Source of the DNA: an uncultured Caryophanales bacterium
GTDB lineage: Bacteria; Bacillota_I; Bacilli_A; RFN20; CAG-826
Assembly (NCBI GenBank): GCA_946401755.1
Contig: CAMIVH010000040.1
Span: forward strand, 1-7,745
Reading direction: 5' to 3'
DNA length: 7,745 bases
The notes under the pieces were generated by a model. It ran no database searches and was not told the origin of the DNA. It saw nothing but the letters and a program-made list of their open reading frames with translations. Made by a program: the position numbers and the translations under genes. Positions 1-6,035 of the stretch are shown piece after piece; positions within the stretch are counted from its first letter, which is position 1, and every line of letters starts with the position of its first letter.

Positions 1-752
1 CATTGTTTAACTTCTTTATATGTTAAGTGATCAACCTTAACAAATGGGGCTAAATATGTATCGAAGGAGGAGAAGGCTTGAGCGCCTGCCCATTCGTTTT
101 GCATAATACCTAAGAAGTTAACCATTTGGTTACAGAGAGTGCTTAAGTGGTTAGCAGGGGAAGAAGTAATCTTACCAGGAACGCCACCTAAACCTTCTTG
201 AATTAATTGTTTTAATGACCAACCAGCGCAGTAGCCAGTTAACATTGATAAGTCGTGGATGTGAATTTCGGCGTTTCTATGAGCGTTTCCGATTTCATCA
301 TCATAGACTTCACTTAACCAATAATTCGCTGTGACAGCGCCGCTGTTGCTTAAAATAAGACCACCGACGGAATAGGTAACAGTACTGTTTTCCTTCACGC
401 GCCAGTCATTAATCTTTAAATAATTATCAACAACGTTTTTATAGTTAAGGTTTGTTTCTTTGATGTCACGTAAATTTTGATGTTGCTTACGATAAATCAT
501 ATATGAACGTGCAACATCCACATAACCCGCTTGAATGAGAACAATTTCAACGGAGTCTTGGACGTCTTCAATACCAATGGTGTCATTTACAACTTTACGG
601 TTGAAATCACTGGTGACACGTAACGCAAGCATTTCGATAATGTCATGATTGTAGAATTTGTGTTCCGCCATGAAGGCTTTTTCGATGGCGTTTTCGATCT
701 TGGTAATATCAAAATCTTCAATATTGCCGTCTCTTTTTTTGATTCTTAACAT
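1..752 (-). CDS. nrdD: Anaerobic (class III) ribonucleoside-triphosphate reductase, N-terminal 250 codons (3' end outside window)
   Basis: The enzyme reduces ribonucleoside triphosphates to deoxyribonucleotides in the cytoplasm under anoxia, using a glycyl radical installed by the activase NrdG. I translated the minus strand by hand. Residues 3 to about 92 form an ATP-cone, the allosteric nucleotide-binding domain (IKKRDGNIEDFDITKIENAI). The catalytic barrel begins with AEIHIHDLS (161-169) and LTGYCAGWSL (171-180), whose Cys175 sits in a conserved NrdD active-site segment. HLSTLCNQMVNFLG (202-215) and QNEWAGAQAFSSFDTYLAPF (218-237) follow and are hallmark NrdD sequence. Full-length family members have roughly 700-780 residues, so about a third is present. 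The glycyl-radical site and zinc-binding C-terminus lie beyond base 1. The start ATG at 752-750 is preceded by AAGGAGA (766-760, minus strand). nrdG is not in the window; it often lies downstream of nrdD. Family identity is very secure. Confidence 0.96.
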   Translation of the reverse strand, partial: MLRIKKRDGNIEDFDITKIENAIEKAFMAEHKFYNHDIIEMLALRVTSDFNRKVVNDTIGIEDVQDSVEIVLIQAGYVDVARSYMIYRKQHQNLRDIKETNLNYKNVVDNYLKINDWRVKENSTVTYSVGGLILSNSGAVTANYWLSEVYDDEIGNAHRNAEIHIHDLSMLTGYCAGWSLKQLIQEGLGGVPGKITSSPANHLSTLCNQMVNFLGIMQNEWAGAQAFSSFDTYLAPFVKVDHLTYKEVKQ

Positions 753-785
753 AAAAGTTTCTCCTTATTTTTCCGAAGTGTATAT

Positions 786-809
786 AAAAGTAGTTCCTCT
801 GCTACTTTT
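786..809 (-). other. Leader hairpin upstream of nrdD
   Basis: AAAAGTAG (786-793) and CTACTTTT (802-809) form a perfect 8-bp inverted repeat around an 8-base loop. It lies 20 bases upstream of the nrdD Shine-Dalgarno, so it would be in the nrdD mRNA leader if transcription starts further upstream. Read on the plus strand it is followed by TCTTTT and resembles an intrinsic terminator, but no plus-strand gene is there to be terminated. On the minus strand it is followed by ATATACAC, a poor U-tract. A post-transcriptional or protein-binding role in nrdD control is possible but unproven. Confidence 0.5.
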
Positions 810-846
810 TCTTTTATCATTAGCTATTTTTAAGTGGTGACACACT

Positions 847-852
847 TTTATA
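847..852 (-). promoter_or_regulatory. nrdD: Possible -10 box for nrdD
   Basis: The minus strand reads TATAAA here, about 95 bases upstream of the nrdD start. No convincing -35 hexamer is seen 16-18 bases further upstream, so an activator-dependent promoter or a different start is equally possible. It is reported as the best candidate in an AT-rich gap and is weakly supported. Confidence 0.22.
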
Positions 853-859
853 GCGGTGC

Positions 860-877
860 ATTAATATTATTAATATT
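860..877. repeat. Tandem 9-bp repeat upstream of nrdD
   Basis: ATTAATATT occurs twice back to back (860-868 and 869-877). It lies just upstream of the candidate nrdD -10 box, where an activator or UP-like element would sit. It may also be chance in AT-rich DNA. Confidence 0.4.
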
Positions 878-894
878 CTAGGGGAAAATAAAGT

Positions 895-931
895 AAAAAA
901 AACACAAATTTAGACACTGTCTAGTTTTGTG
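895..931 (-). terminator. Intrinsic terminator of the TetR gene, with a palindromic core
   Basis: Bases 903-931 form a long inverted repeat. The outer arms are CACAAA and TTTGTG, a two-base mismatch follows on each side, and the inner 13-bp core TAGACACTGTCTA (911-923) is perfect. On the minus strand the hairpin is followed at once by eight Ts (902-895), and it starts 42 bases past the TetR stop codon, so a terminator is the simplest reading. On the plus strand it is followed by ATTTTTTG, so it could act in both directions. The compact core also looks like a TetR-family operator; the two roles are not exclusive. Confidence 0.65.
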
Positions 932-959
932 ATTTTTTGTCTTTGAATTATGTTTTCAA

Positions 960-975
960 TAGTGTATATAGACTA
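960..975. repeat. Near-perfect 16-bp palindrome over the TetR stop codon
   Basis: TAGTGTATATAGACTA matches its own reverse complement at 14 of 16 positions and overlaps the stop codon of the TetR gene. Its AGTGTATATA (961-970) recurs exactly at 777-786 in the nrdD leader. It does not fit the NrdR-box consensus well. Its function is unknown and it may be incidental. Confidence 0.3.
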
Positions 976-1530
976 CTTCTTTTCCTTGTTCTCACGATCA
1001 ACGTTGAGAGAGGAGAAAATGCTATAAGCCATCTTGGCCATTTCTTGTGGTGGAAGATCTAATCCTAATTCGAACCAGAGCAATAAAATGTTAGCGATAC
1101 CACCCGCTAAAAAGGCAGCAATGATGCGGTTATTTATCATATTGCTCTCAGTGGTTAATGAGACGTGACTAGCAATATATGAACCATAGTCGGTGAACTT
1201 TTCAACGAGTAAGTTTTCTTTTCTTGCTCTCTTCAATATGGTAACTTGACGAGCATATTTCTTCATATAATAGAAGACTTCTAATAAGAATGAATAAATG
1301 TCATCGATGTGTTTATCGTTAATGATTTGGAAGAATTCTTCAAATCTTTCATCACAGTAGTTAATGAAGATGTCTTCTTTGTTGTTGAAGTAACGGTAGA
1401 AGGACATTCTAGAGACACGCGCTTTTGCACAAATATCTGTGACGCTGATGGATTCATAATCGAATTTGGACATTAAATAATATAAAGAAATAGTGATGTA
1501 ATCTTTAGTACTGTGTTTTTTCGGCATCAT
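973..1530 (-). CDS. TetR/AcrR-family transcriptional repressor, DhaS-like C-terminus
   Basis: This 185-residue protein is of normal TetR length. Residues 28-47 carry the helix-turn-helix (SVTDICAKARVSRMSFYRYF) followed by NNKEDIF, the classic end of the TetR DNA-binding domain. The C-terminal ligand/dimer domain ends in AAFLAGGIANILLLWFELG (138-156) and LPPQEMAKMAYSIF, a pattern seen in the DhaS-like TetR subgroup. Family members are dimeric cytoplasmic repressors released by a small ligand; the ligand here is unknown. Two ATGs stand side by side (1530 and 1527). The first is better spaced from AAAGGAG (1547-1541, minus strand). The gene is divergent from the membrane-protein pair at 1669, the usual arrangement for a local regulator that controls itself and its neighbours. 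The family call is firm; the target genes are inferred. Confidence 0.93.
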   Translation of the reverse strand: MMPKKHSTKDYITISLYYLMSKFDYESISVTDICAKARVSRMSFYRYFNNKEDIFINYCDERFEEFFQIINDKHIDDIYSFLLEVFYYMKKYARQVTILKRARKENLLVEKFTDYGSYIASHVSLTTESNMINNRIIAAFLAGGIANILLLWFELGLDLPPQEMAKMAYSIFSSLNVDRENKEKK

Positions 1531-1545
1531 ATATATATGGCTCCT

Positions 1546-1558
1546 TTGTCCGCGACAA
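1546..1558. promoter_or_regulatory. Candidate operator: TTGTC-N3-GACAA
   Basis: This inverted repeat has 5-bp perfect arms around CGC. It sits in the TetR leader and its left end overlaps the start of the TetR Shine-Dalgarno. It shares the TGTC/GACA half-sites, in the opposite order, with the palindrome at 911-923. An autoregulatory operator is plausible, but short arms like these also arise by chance. Confidence 0.35.
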
Positions 1559-1572
1559 GTTTAACATGTAAA

Positions 1573-1583
1573 AATGTGACATT
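1573..1583. promoter_or_regulatory. Candidate operator: AATGT-G-ACATT
   Basis: This is a perfect 11-bp palindrome with one central base in the divergent intergenic region. A second, looser repeat, ACAT-N6-ATGT (1564-1577), overlaps it. It lies downstream of the inferred TetR-gene promoter, where a bound repressor could block elongation. Support is positional only. Confidence 0.3.
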
Positions 1584-1620
1584 CAATATAATCGTGTAAC
1601 TTTTGTAATATTTTGTAGTT

Positions 1621-1650
1621 TTTATATATAAACTTGCTACAATATGGCAA
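1621..1650 (-). promoter_or_regulatory. Candidate promoter of the TetR gene
   Basis: On the minus strand TTGCCA (1650-1645) is followed after 18 bases by TATAAA (1626-1621). This predicts a leader of about 85 bases before the TetR start and places the candidate operators at 1546-1583 inside it. It overlaps the plus-strand promoter elements, so the two transcription units would compete for polymerase. Confidence 0.45.
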
Positions 1651-1662
1651 AAATTATACAAT
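1634..1662 (+). promoter_or_regulatory. Candidate promoter of the membrane-protein pair, possibly giving a leaderless mRNA
   Basis: TTGCTA (1634-1639) and TACAAT (1657-1662) are separated by the ideal 17 bases. The predicted start of transcription, about seven bases after the -10 box, falls on or next to the ATG at 1669. An alternative is the extended -10 TGCTACAAT (1635-1643), with a weak TTGTAG at 1613-1618, which would give a leader of about 20 bases. Neither arrangement provides a Shine-Dalgarno. Confidence 0.45.
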
Positions 1663-1668
1663 CTAGCT

Positions 1669-2133
1669 ATGGAAAAATGTCAAAGAAAAGTTAATTCATA
1701 TTCTGTCACCCGTTCAGTATATTTAATGGGTTTATTCGATTGGAAATTAGTGAGTGAAGAAAAGCATGAAAACGCTCCAAGTATTTTGACCTTTGAGCGT
1801 GATGAGAACACTCCTTACTATAAAGAAATGGTGGAGATTGAAAAACAAACTTCTCCAAGTCTCATTCCTTTTTATGTATTAGTGATCCCTGTTGCTATTG
1901 CTTTTATTGTGATGACTATCTATCTCATTCTCACATTAGCGTTAAAGGATAGCTTCGACGCTAAAGGCAATCTCTTCTTCTTTTTAGTGCCAGCGATGGT
2001 TTTATTACTTGCTGATACCGTACTTTTTTACTTCCGCAGCAAACAATTGATGAAATATCTTCAAAATGAAGATAAAATAGTAAAAGAAGCTGAAGAGAAA
2101 ATAAAAGTATTAAGGGAAAAATATGGAAAGTAA
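1669..2133 (+). CDS. Two-helix membrane protein of unknown function, first of a paralogous pair
   Basis: I do not recognise this 154-residue protein. Its N-terminal cytoplasmic-looking part holds FDWKLVSEEK (23-32) and ILTFERDE (39-46). Two hydrophobic segments follow at about 67-92 and 102-122, then a charged, probably helical tail rich in Lys and Glu (123-154). The next gene encodes a clear relative: F23, L27-V28-S29 and the TFERD motif line up almost residue for residue from the start codon. This supports ATG 1669 although no Shine-Dalgarno precedes it. The internal ATG at 1726 also lacks one and would lose the conserved N-terminal length. The gene overlaps the next by 11 bases and is transcribed away from the TetR gene, its likely regulator. 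The FERD segment is presumably cytosolic (inference). Confidence 0.82.
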   Translation: MEKCQRKVNSYSVTRSVYLMGLFDWKLVSEEKHENAPSILTFERDENTPYYKEMVEIEKQTSPSLIPFYVLVIPVAIAFIVMTIYLILTLALKDSFDAKGNLFFFLVPAMVLLLADTVLFYFRSKQLMKYLQNEDKIVKEAEEKIKVLREKYGK

Positions 2134-2626
2134 AACTGTCAAAGTTAAAGCCAAGAAAGTTGACGATACCATTAGTTTTCATAATGCCTTTGGCTATGAA
2201 CTAGTCAGTCAAGAAGAAGAGGGCAATAAAGTCCTTCTTACTTTTGAAAGAGATAAAGAAAGATTTGAAGGTAATTCCTATCACACGATAAGAAGTACTG
2301 AAGCTCTTTATTCTCGTATCTCTCGTCCGTTCCCACTCGCGGGTGTCATTATGTTTATTATCGCAAGTGTCCTATTAGCCCTATATTTCGTCATGCAAAA
2401 AACATTTGCGTATTATATCGCTTTCCTCTTTGCGAGTTTAACCTGCTATGGCATATTTGTGAATCTCATAATCATCTTCTTAATTATCTTAGTTAAGAGG
2501 CGCTCTCTTTTAAAAAGAGTGGTGAAGAATGTCTCCTTTGAAGCGGGCACTGATAAGGAATTCCCACTTAAAAACAACATCAAAAAGGAAACAGACAAGA
2601 CTTGGTTAATCGCTAACAATCTTTAA
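2123..2626 (+). CDS. Two-helix membrane protein of unknown function, second of a paralogous pair
   Basis: This 167-residue protein of unrecognised family resembles the preceding one: FGYELVSQEEE (23-33) and LLTFERDKE (38-46), then hydrophobic segments at about 70-91 and 95-124 (the second is unusually long), followed by KRRSLLKR. Positive charges after the second segment suggest that both ends are cytoplasmic. The start ATG 2123 lies inside the end of the upstream gene and has AAGGG (2112-2116) at suitable spacing, so the two are probably co-translated and may form a hetero-oligomer (inference). The gene ends in tandem TAA stops (2624-2629) and is followed by an intrinsic terminator. Confidence 0.85.
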   Translation: MESKTVKVKAKKVDDTISFHNAFGYELVSQEEEGNKVLLTFERDKERFEGNSYHTIRSTEALYSRISRPFPLAGVIMFIIASVLLALYFVMQKTFAYYIAFLFASLTCYGIFVNLIIIFLIILVKRRSLLKRVVKNVSFEAGTDKEFPLKNNIKKETDKTWLIANNL

Positions 2627-2662
2627 TAAAGATTAAACAGTGCATAAAAAAACTAAAAATAT

Positions 2663-2696
2663 AAAGTGCTTGTTTATTGACAGGCACTTTTATTTT
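2663..2696 (+). terminator. Intrinsic terminator after the membrane-protein pair
   Basis: AAAGTGCTTGT (2663-2673) pairs with ACAGGCACTTT (2680-2690) as an 11-bp stem with one G-T pair and a 6-base loop, followed by TATTTT. It lies 37 bases past the stop of the second membrane-protein gene. The U-tract is interrupted by one A, so termination may be partial. Confidence 0.75.
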
Positions 2697-2706
2697 GTAT
2701 TAATAT
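2677..2706 (+). promoter_or_regulatory. Promoter of the ABC exporter-rimO unit, overlapping the terminator
   Basis: A perfect TTGACA -35 box (2677-2682) runs from the loop into the descending arm of the terminator hairpin. The -10 is best read as TTAATA (2700-2705, 17-base spacer) or TAATAT (2701-2706, 18-base spacer). Transcription would start near 2712, just ahead of the Shine-Dalgarno, leaving a very short leader. Confidence 0.6.
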
Positions 2707-2717
2707 GCAAACATATT

Positions 2718-2722
2718 AGGAG
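2718..2722 (+). promoter_or_regulatory. Shine-Dalgarno that fixes the ABC exporter start at 2730
   Basis: AGGAG stands seven bases before ATG 2730. The longer reading frame from GTG 2640 would have to translate through the terminator and promoter and has no ribosome binding site. The protein from 2730 begins MLKLVDIKKNYEM, a typical ABC ATPase N-terminus. Confidence 0.88.
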
Positions 2723-2729
2723 AATCAGC

Positions 2730-5700
2730 ATGCTTAAACTCGTCGACATTAAAAAGAATTATGAAATGAAAAACCAGGAGCCAGTTAAGGCCCTTAGAGG
2801 TGTTTCAGTTAATTTTCGACGTAATGAATTTGTCGCTGTGCTTGGTCCTTCTGGATGTGGTAAAACAACATTATTAAATATTATTGGTGGTCTAGATCGC
2901 TACAGCGAAGGCGATTTAGTTATTAAAGGTAAATCCACGAAAAACTATTCCGATTATGACTGGGATACATATCGTAACCACTCAATTGGTTTTGTTTTCC
3001 AAGCCTATAACTTAATCGGTCACCAAAGCATCTCTAAAAACGTTGAACTAGCTTTAACTATTGCTGGTATCGATAAAAAAGAGAGAAAAGAAAGAGCATA
3101 CCAAGCTTTAGCCAAAGTTGGCTTAAAGGGTATGGAAAAGAAAAAACCAAATCAACTCTCTGGCGGCCAAATGCAAAGAGTCGCTATTGCTAGAGCGTTA
3201 GTTAATAATCCTGAAATCTTATTAGCCGATGAACCAACCGGCGCTCTTGATAGTGAAACTAGTGTCCAAATTATGGATCTTCTAAAAGAAGTAGCTCAAG
3301 ACCGTTTAGTTGTTATGGTCACCCATAACCCAGACCTCGCAGAAAAATATGCCACCCGTATCGTTAATATGTTTGATGGTGTTATCACTGGTGATAGCAA
3401 TCCATTTGATGGCAATGAACTTCCTAAAGTTTCCTATCGCTGTCCAAAGTGTGGCGAAATCATCAATGAGAAAATGGCAAGATGTCCAAATTGTGGTGTC
3501 CTTGCCTCTTATCCTGATGGCGATGTTAATAAAGGCAAAAAGAAGAATAGCTCCATGTCATTCTTCACTGCGACTGCGTTGAGTGTCGCTAACTTATTCA
3601 GTAAATCCAAAAGAACAGTCCTTGTCGCTATTGCGGGTAGTATTGGTATCTTCGGTGTTTCCACCGTTTTAGCGGCTTCCACTGGTGTCCGTCAATACAT
3701 TGACAATATGCAAGATGATATGCTTTCTAGCTATCCTCTACAAATCCAAGAAGAAACCGTGGACTATTCATCTTTGATGACTGGTCTATACGCTGATACA
3801 GATTCTAAAATCGCGGAATTTGATACAACCACCCGTGTTGGTCTTAATTCCATGATTGACTATTTAATGAACCGTTATAGCGATATCACTGCGGTTAAAA
3901 CAAACACCATTAATGATGACTTAGTGGAATTTGTTAAAGAGATTCCAAGTGAATATGTCTCCGCTTTATCTTTTAGCTATGGTATCGACCCAACAAACAA
4001 CATCTTCGCAGAATGGAAACCAAACTCCGTTGAAGATGAAATGAAGATTTCCTTAAATGGTTTAACTCAACGCTATATCGCTGAGCTTAAAACTGTTGAT
4101 GGTTTCTCACAATACGCTAGCTATGTCGACTTATTCACCGACTTTATGAAACTTTTACCAGGTGATGAAGAATACATTCTTGATCAATATGACCTATTAG
4201 GTGATTCTCATTTCCCGCAGAACGAAAATGAAATCATGTTAGTAGTGGAATCTGATACCACATTAACAGACTTAGTCTTTGCCCAACTTGGTTACTACAA
4301 AGAAGAAGAAGTGATGAACATCGCTCAAAAAGCGATTCATAAATACGACCCAGATAATAAAATGACAGAAGCGGAGTTAGACGCTAAGTTCCCATACGCG
4401 ACATCGTTCAGTTATGAAGAGCTTCTTAACAAGAAACTCACATACTATCCTCACGACACAATTTATCGTTACGATGACATTCCAGTTCGTAATTATAAAG
4501 ACTATAATCTCGTTTTAAAAAGCGACACTAATGATGAATTCTATTCATTCATGTATAGCGAAGCTAACTCATCCTCATATTTAAACGCTGTTATTTATAC
4601 AGGCACACATATCACTATCAGTCCTTTCGTTAGTGAATCAGTTTATATGTTTAAACTCAAGAACACTTTAGACATCATCAGCATTATTGCTGGTATGTCT
4701 TCTGTTAATGATTTCAATTGGAGTGATATGATGGCTGATCCAGCGACTGACCCAGATCCAACAACTGGTAATTTCATTTGTCTATCACAAGATCAATTAA
4801 GAAAGATGCTCACTGATCCGTCTTCTGTTGATACTTCTGAACTTTCTTTAGTCCGTATCACAAGTGATACAAATGCGACTATTAACTTAACAAGACCATA
4901 TACAGTTAGTAAGGAAGTAAAAGAACAAACTGAAGCGGTTACTGGTTATCAATATCCCGCGACCGTGCAAGATGAATGGGGTCAAGGTACAGAAATCAAA
5001 ATCGCTGGTATCCTTAGACCAAAAGAAGGCGTTTCATTTGGTTCTCTTTCTCGTGGTGTTTACTTCACTAAAGAGTTCCAAGATAAGTACATGAATGATG
5101 CTTATAACTCACAAATTATTCGTGATGAAAATCGTGGTTTTGCCGCGCACCTTCAAAACTCTGCAAAGCAGGGCACATTATATAATGCCTATGTGACATT
5201 TAATTATACCAGTTGGGCAGATCCAGATAATCCATCATATGGTACCTTTGGTTATGCTTCTAGCTTAAACGGAGACCTTAACTCTTCATTCTCTTCACTT
5301 TTAGGCAATATTACTGGTCATGATTATTCCTCAGAAAACGCTATTCATTTCCGCTCTCTATGTGGCTTAAAGATTGTTGAAGACCTTAATGAAAGCACAG
5401 GTGTAAGCACCTTTACATATGAAAAACTTCCTGACACGATGTCCATCTATCCAGTTGACTTTAAGACTAAAGACCAAGTCAACAGGTATTTAGATGATTG
5501 GAACAAAGATGTTGATATCGTTCTTTACGATGGTACCGCTAACGAAAAAGTCTTAAGACCAAGTGAACGTGATGAATTAACCTATACTGACACAATCTCT
5601 TTAATCATTAATGTCATCGATACAATGATTACAATCGTGACAACCGCCTTAGTGATTTTCACCTCATTATCGCTTGTCGTTTCTTCCTTTATGATTGCGG

Positions 5701-6035
5701 TTATTACTTATATTTCCGTGATGGAAAGAGTTAAAGAAATCGGTGTTATCCGTTCTCTTGGTGGTAGAAAGAAAGACGTTTCACGTCTATTTATTGCCGA
5801 AAACCTCGTCACTGGCTTCTTCAGTGGTGTCATAGGTTTGGTCATTACCGGTGTTGCTTGTATCATTATTAATCTTGTTATCAAACCATTTGGGGTTCCG
5901 GCAATCGCAGTGCTTAATCTCCCAATCATCCTTATCATGCTTGGCTTAAGTATTTTATTAAGTGTTGTGGCTGGTTTAATCCCAAGTATGCACGCTTCTA
6001 GACAAGATCCTGTTACCGCTTTAAGGAGTGAATAA
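2730..6035 (+). CDS. MacB/FtsX-type ABC exporter: ATPase, zinc ribbon and permease in one chain
   Basis: This 1101-residue membrane protein starts with a complete ABC ATPase: Walker A GPSGCGKTT (39-47), Q-loop Q91, signature LSGGQ (143-147), Walker B ILLADEP (163-169) and H-loop H199, of the LolD/MacB class. A four-cysteine zinc ribbon follows (CPKC 238-241, CPNC 252-255). Next come a first membrane helix (about 296-318), an external domain of about 640 residues, and three C-terminal helices (about 965-993, 1026-1052, 1064-1086). MERVKEIGVIRSLGGRKKDV (998-1017) is the FtsX coupling segment, and the tail ends PVTALRSE as in FtsX/MacB permeases. The usual MacB has about 650 residues; the extra length is external. 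Such proteins dimerise and transmit ATP hydrolysis mechanically to extracytoplasmic partners or export peptides, lipids or drugs; the substrate here is unknown. The stop overlaps the rimO start by one base. Architecture is certain, role is inferred. Confidence 0.95.
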   Translation: MLKLVDIKKNYEMKNQEPVKALRGVSVNFRRNEFVAVLGPSGCGKTTLLNIIGGLDRYSEGDLVIKGKSTKNYSDYDWDTYRNHSIGFVFQAYNLIGHQSISKNVELALTIAGIDKKERKERAYQALAKVGLKGMEKKKPNQLSGGQMQRVAIARALVNNPEILLADEPTGALDSETSVQIMDLLKEVAQDRLVVMVTHNPDLAEKYATRIVNMFDGVITGDSNPFDGNELPKVSYRCPKCGEIINEKMARCPNCGVLASYPDGDVNKGKKKNSSMSFFTATALSVANLFSKSKRTVLVAIAGSIGIFGVSTVLAASTGVRQYIDNMQDDMLSSYPLQIQEETVDYSSLMTGLYADTDSKIAEFDTTTRVGLNSMIDYLMNRYSDITAVKTNTINDDLVEFVKEIPSEYVSALSFSYGIDPTNNIFAEWKPNSVEDEMKISLNGLTQRYIAELKTVDGFSQYASYVDLFTDFMKLLPGDEEYILDQYDLLGDSHFPQNENEIMLVVESDTTLTDLVFAQLGYYKEEEVMNIAQKAIHKYDPDNKMTEAELDAKFPYATSFSYEELLNKKLTYYPHDTIYRYDDIPVRNYKDYNLVLKSDTNDEFYSFMYSEANSSSYLNAVIYTGTHITISPFVSESVYMFKLKNTLDIISIIAGMSSVNDFNWSDMMADPATDPDPTTGNFICLSQDQLRKMLTDPSSVDTSELSLVRITSDTNATINLTRPYTVSKEVKEQTEAVTGYQYPATVQDEWGQGTEIKIAGILRPKEGVSFGSLSRGVYFTKEFQDKYMNDAYNSQIIRDENRGFAAHLQNSAKQGTLYNAYVTFNYTSWADPDNPSYGTFGYASSLNGDLNSSFSSLLGNITGHDYSSENAIHFRSLCGLKIVEDLNESTGVSTFTYEKLPDTMSIYPVDFKTKDQVNRYLDDWNKDVDIVLYDGTANEKVLRPSERDELTYTDTISLIINVIDTMITIVTTALVIFTSLSLVVSSFMIAVITYISVMERVKEIGVIRSLGGRKKDVSRLFIAENLVTGFFSGVIGLVITGVACIIINLVIKPFGVPAIAVLNLPIILIMLGLSILLSVVAGLIPSMHASRQDPVTALRSE

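Noticed and set aside
658..840. Plus-strand 60-codon open frame
   Set aside because: It lies mostly antisense to the strongly recognised nrdD start and runs through its leader; no ribosome binding site or family likeness.
960..975. NrdR box for nrdD
   Set aside because: The known box has ACAC and GTGT outer ends around an AT core; this palindrome and the copy at 777-786 do not match that arrangement and lack the usual paired spacing.
1961..2182. Minus-strand 73-codon open frame
   Set aside because: It is antisense to the two membrane-protein genes, whose mutual homology shows that the plus strand is coding.
2640..2729. N-terminal extension of the ABC exporter from GTG 2640 (30 extra residues)
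   Set aside because: It runs through the terminator hairpin and promoter, has no ribosome binding site, and its sequence is unlike an ABC N-terminus. ATG 2730 has AGGAG at ideal distance.
3310..3582. Plus-strand 90-codon frame with hydrophobic and Cys-containing stretches
   Set aside because: It is an out-of-frame shadow of the ATPase/zinc-ribbon region of the exporter.
5708..5938. Minus-strand 76-codon open frame
   Set aside because: It is antisense to the FtsX C-terminal domain, which is clearly coding on the plus strand.
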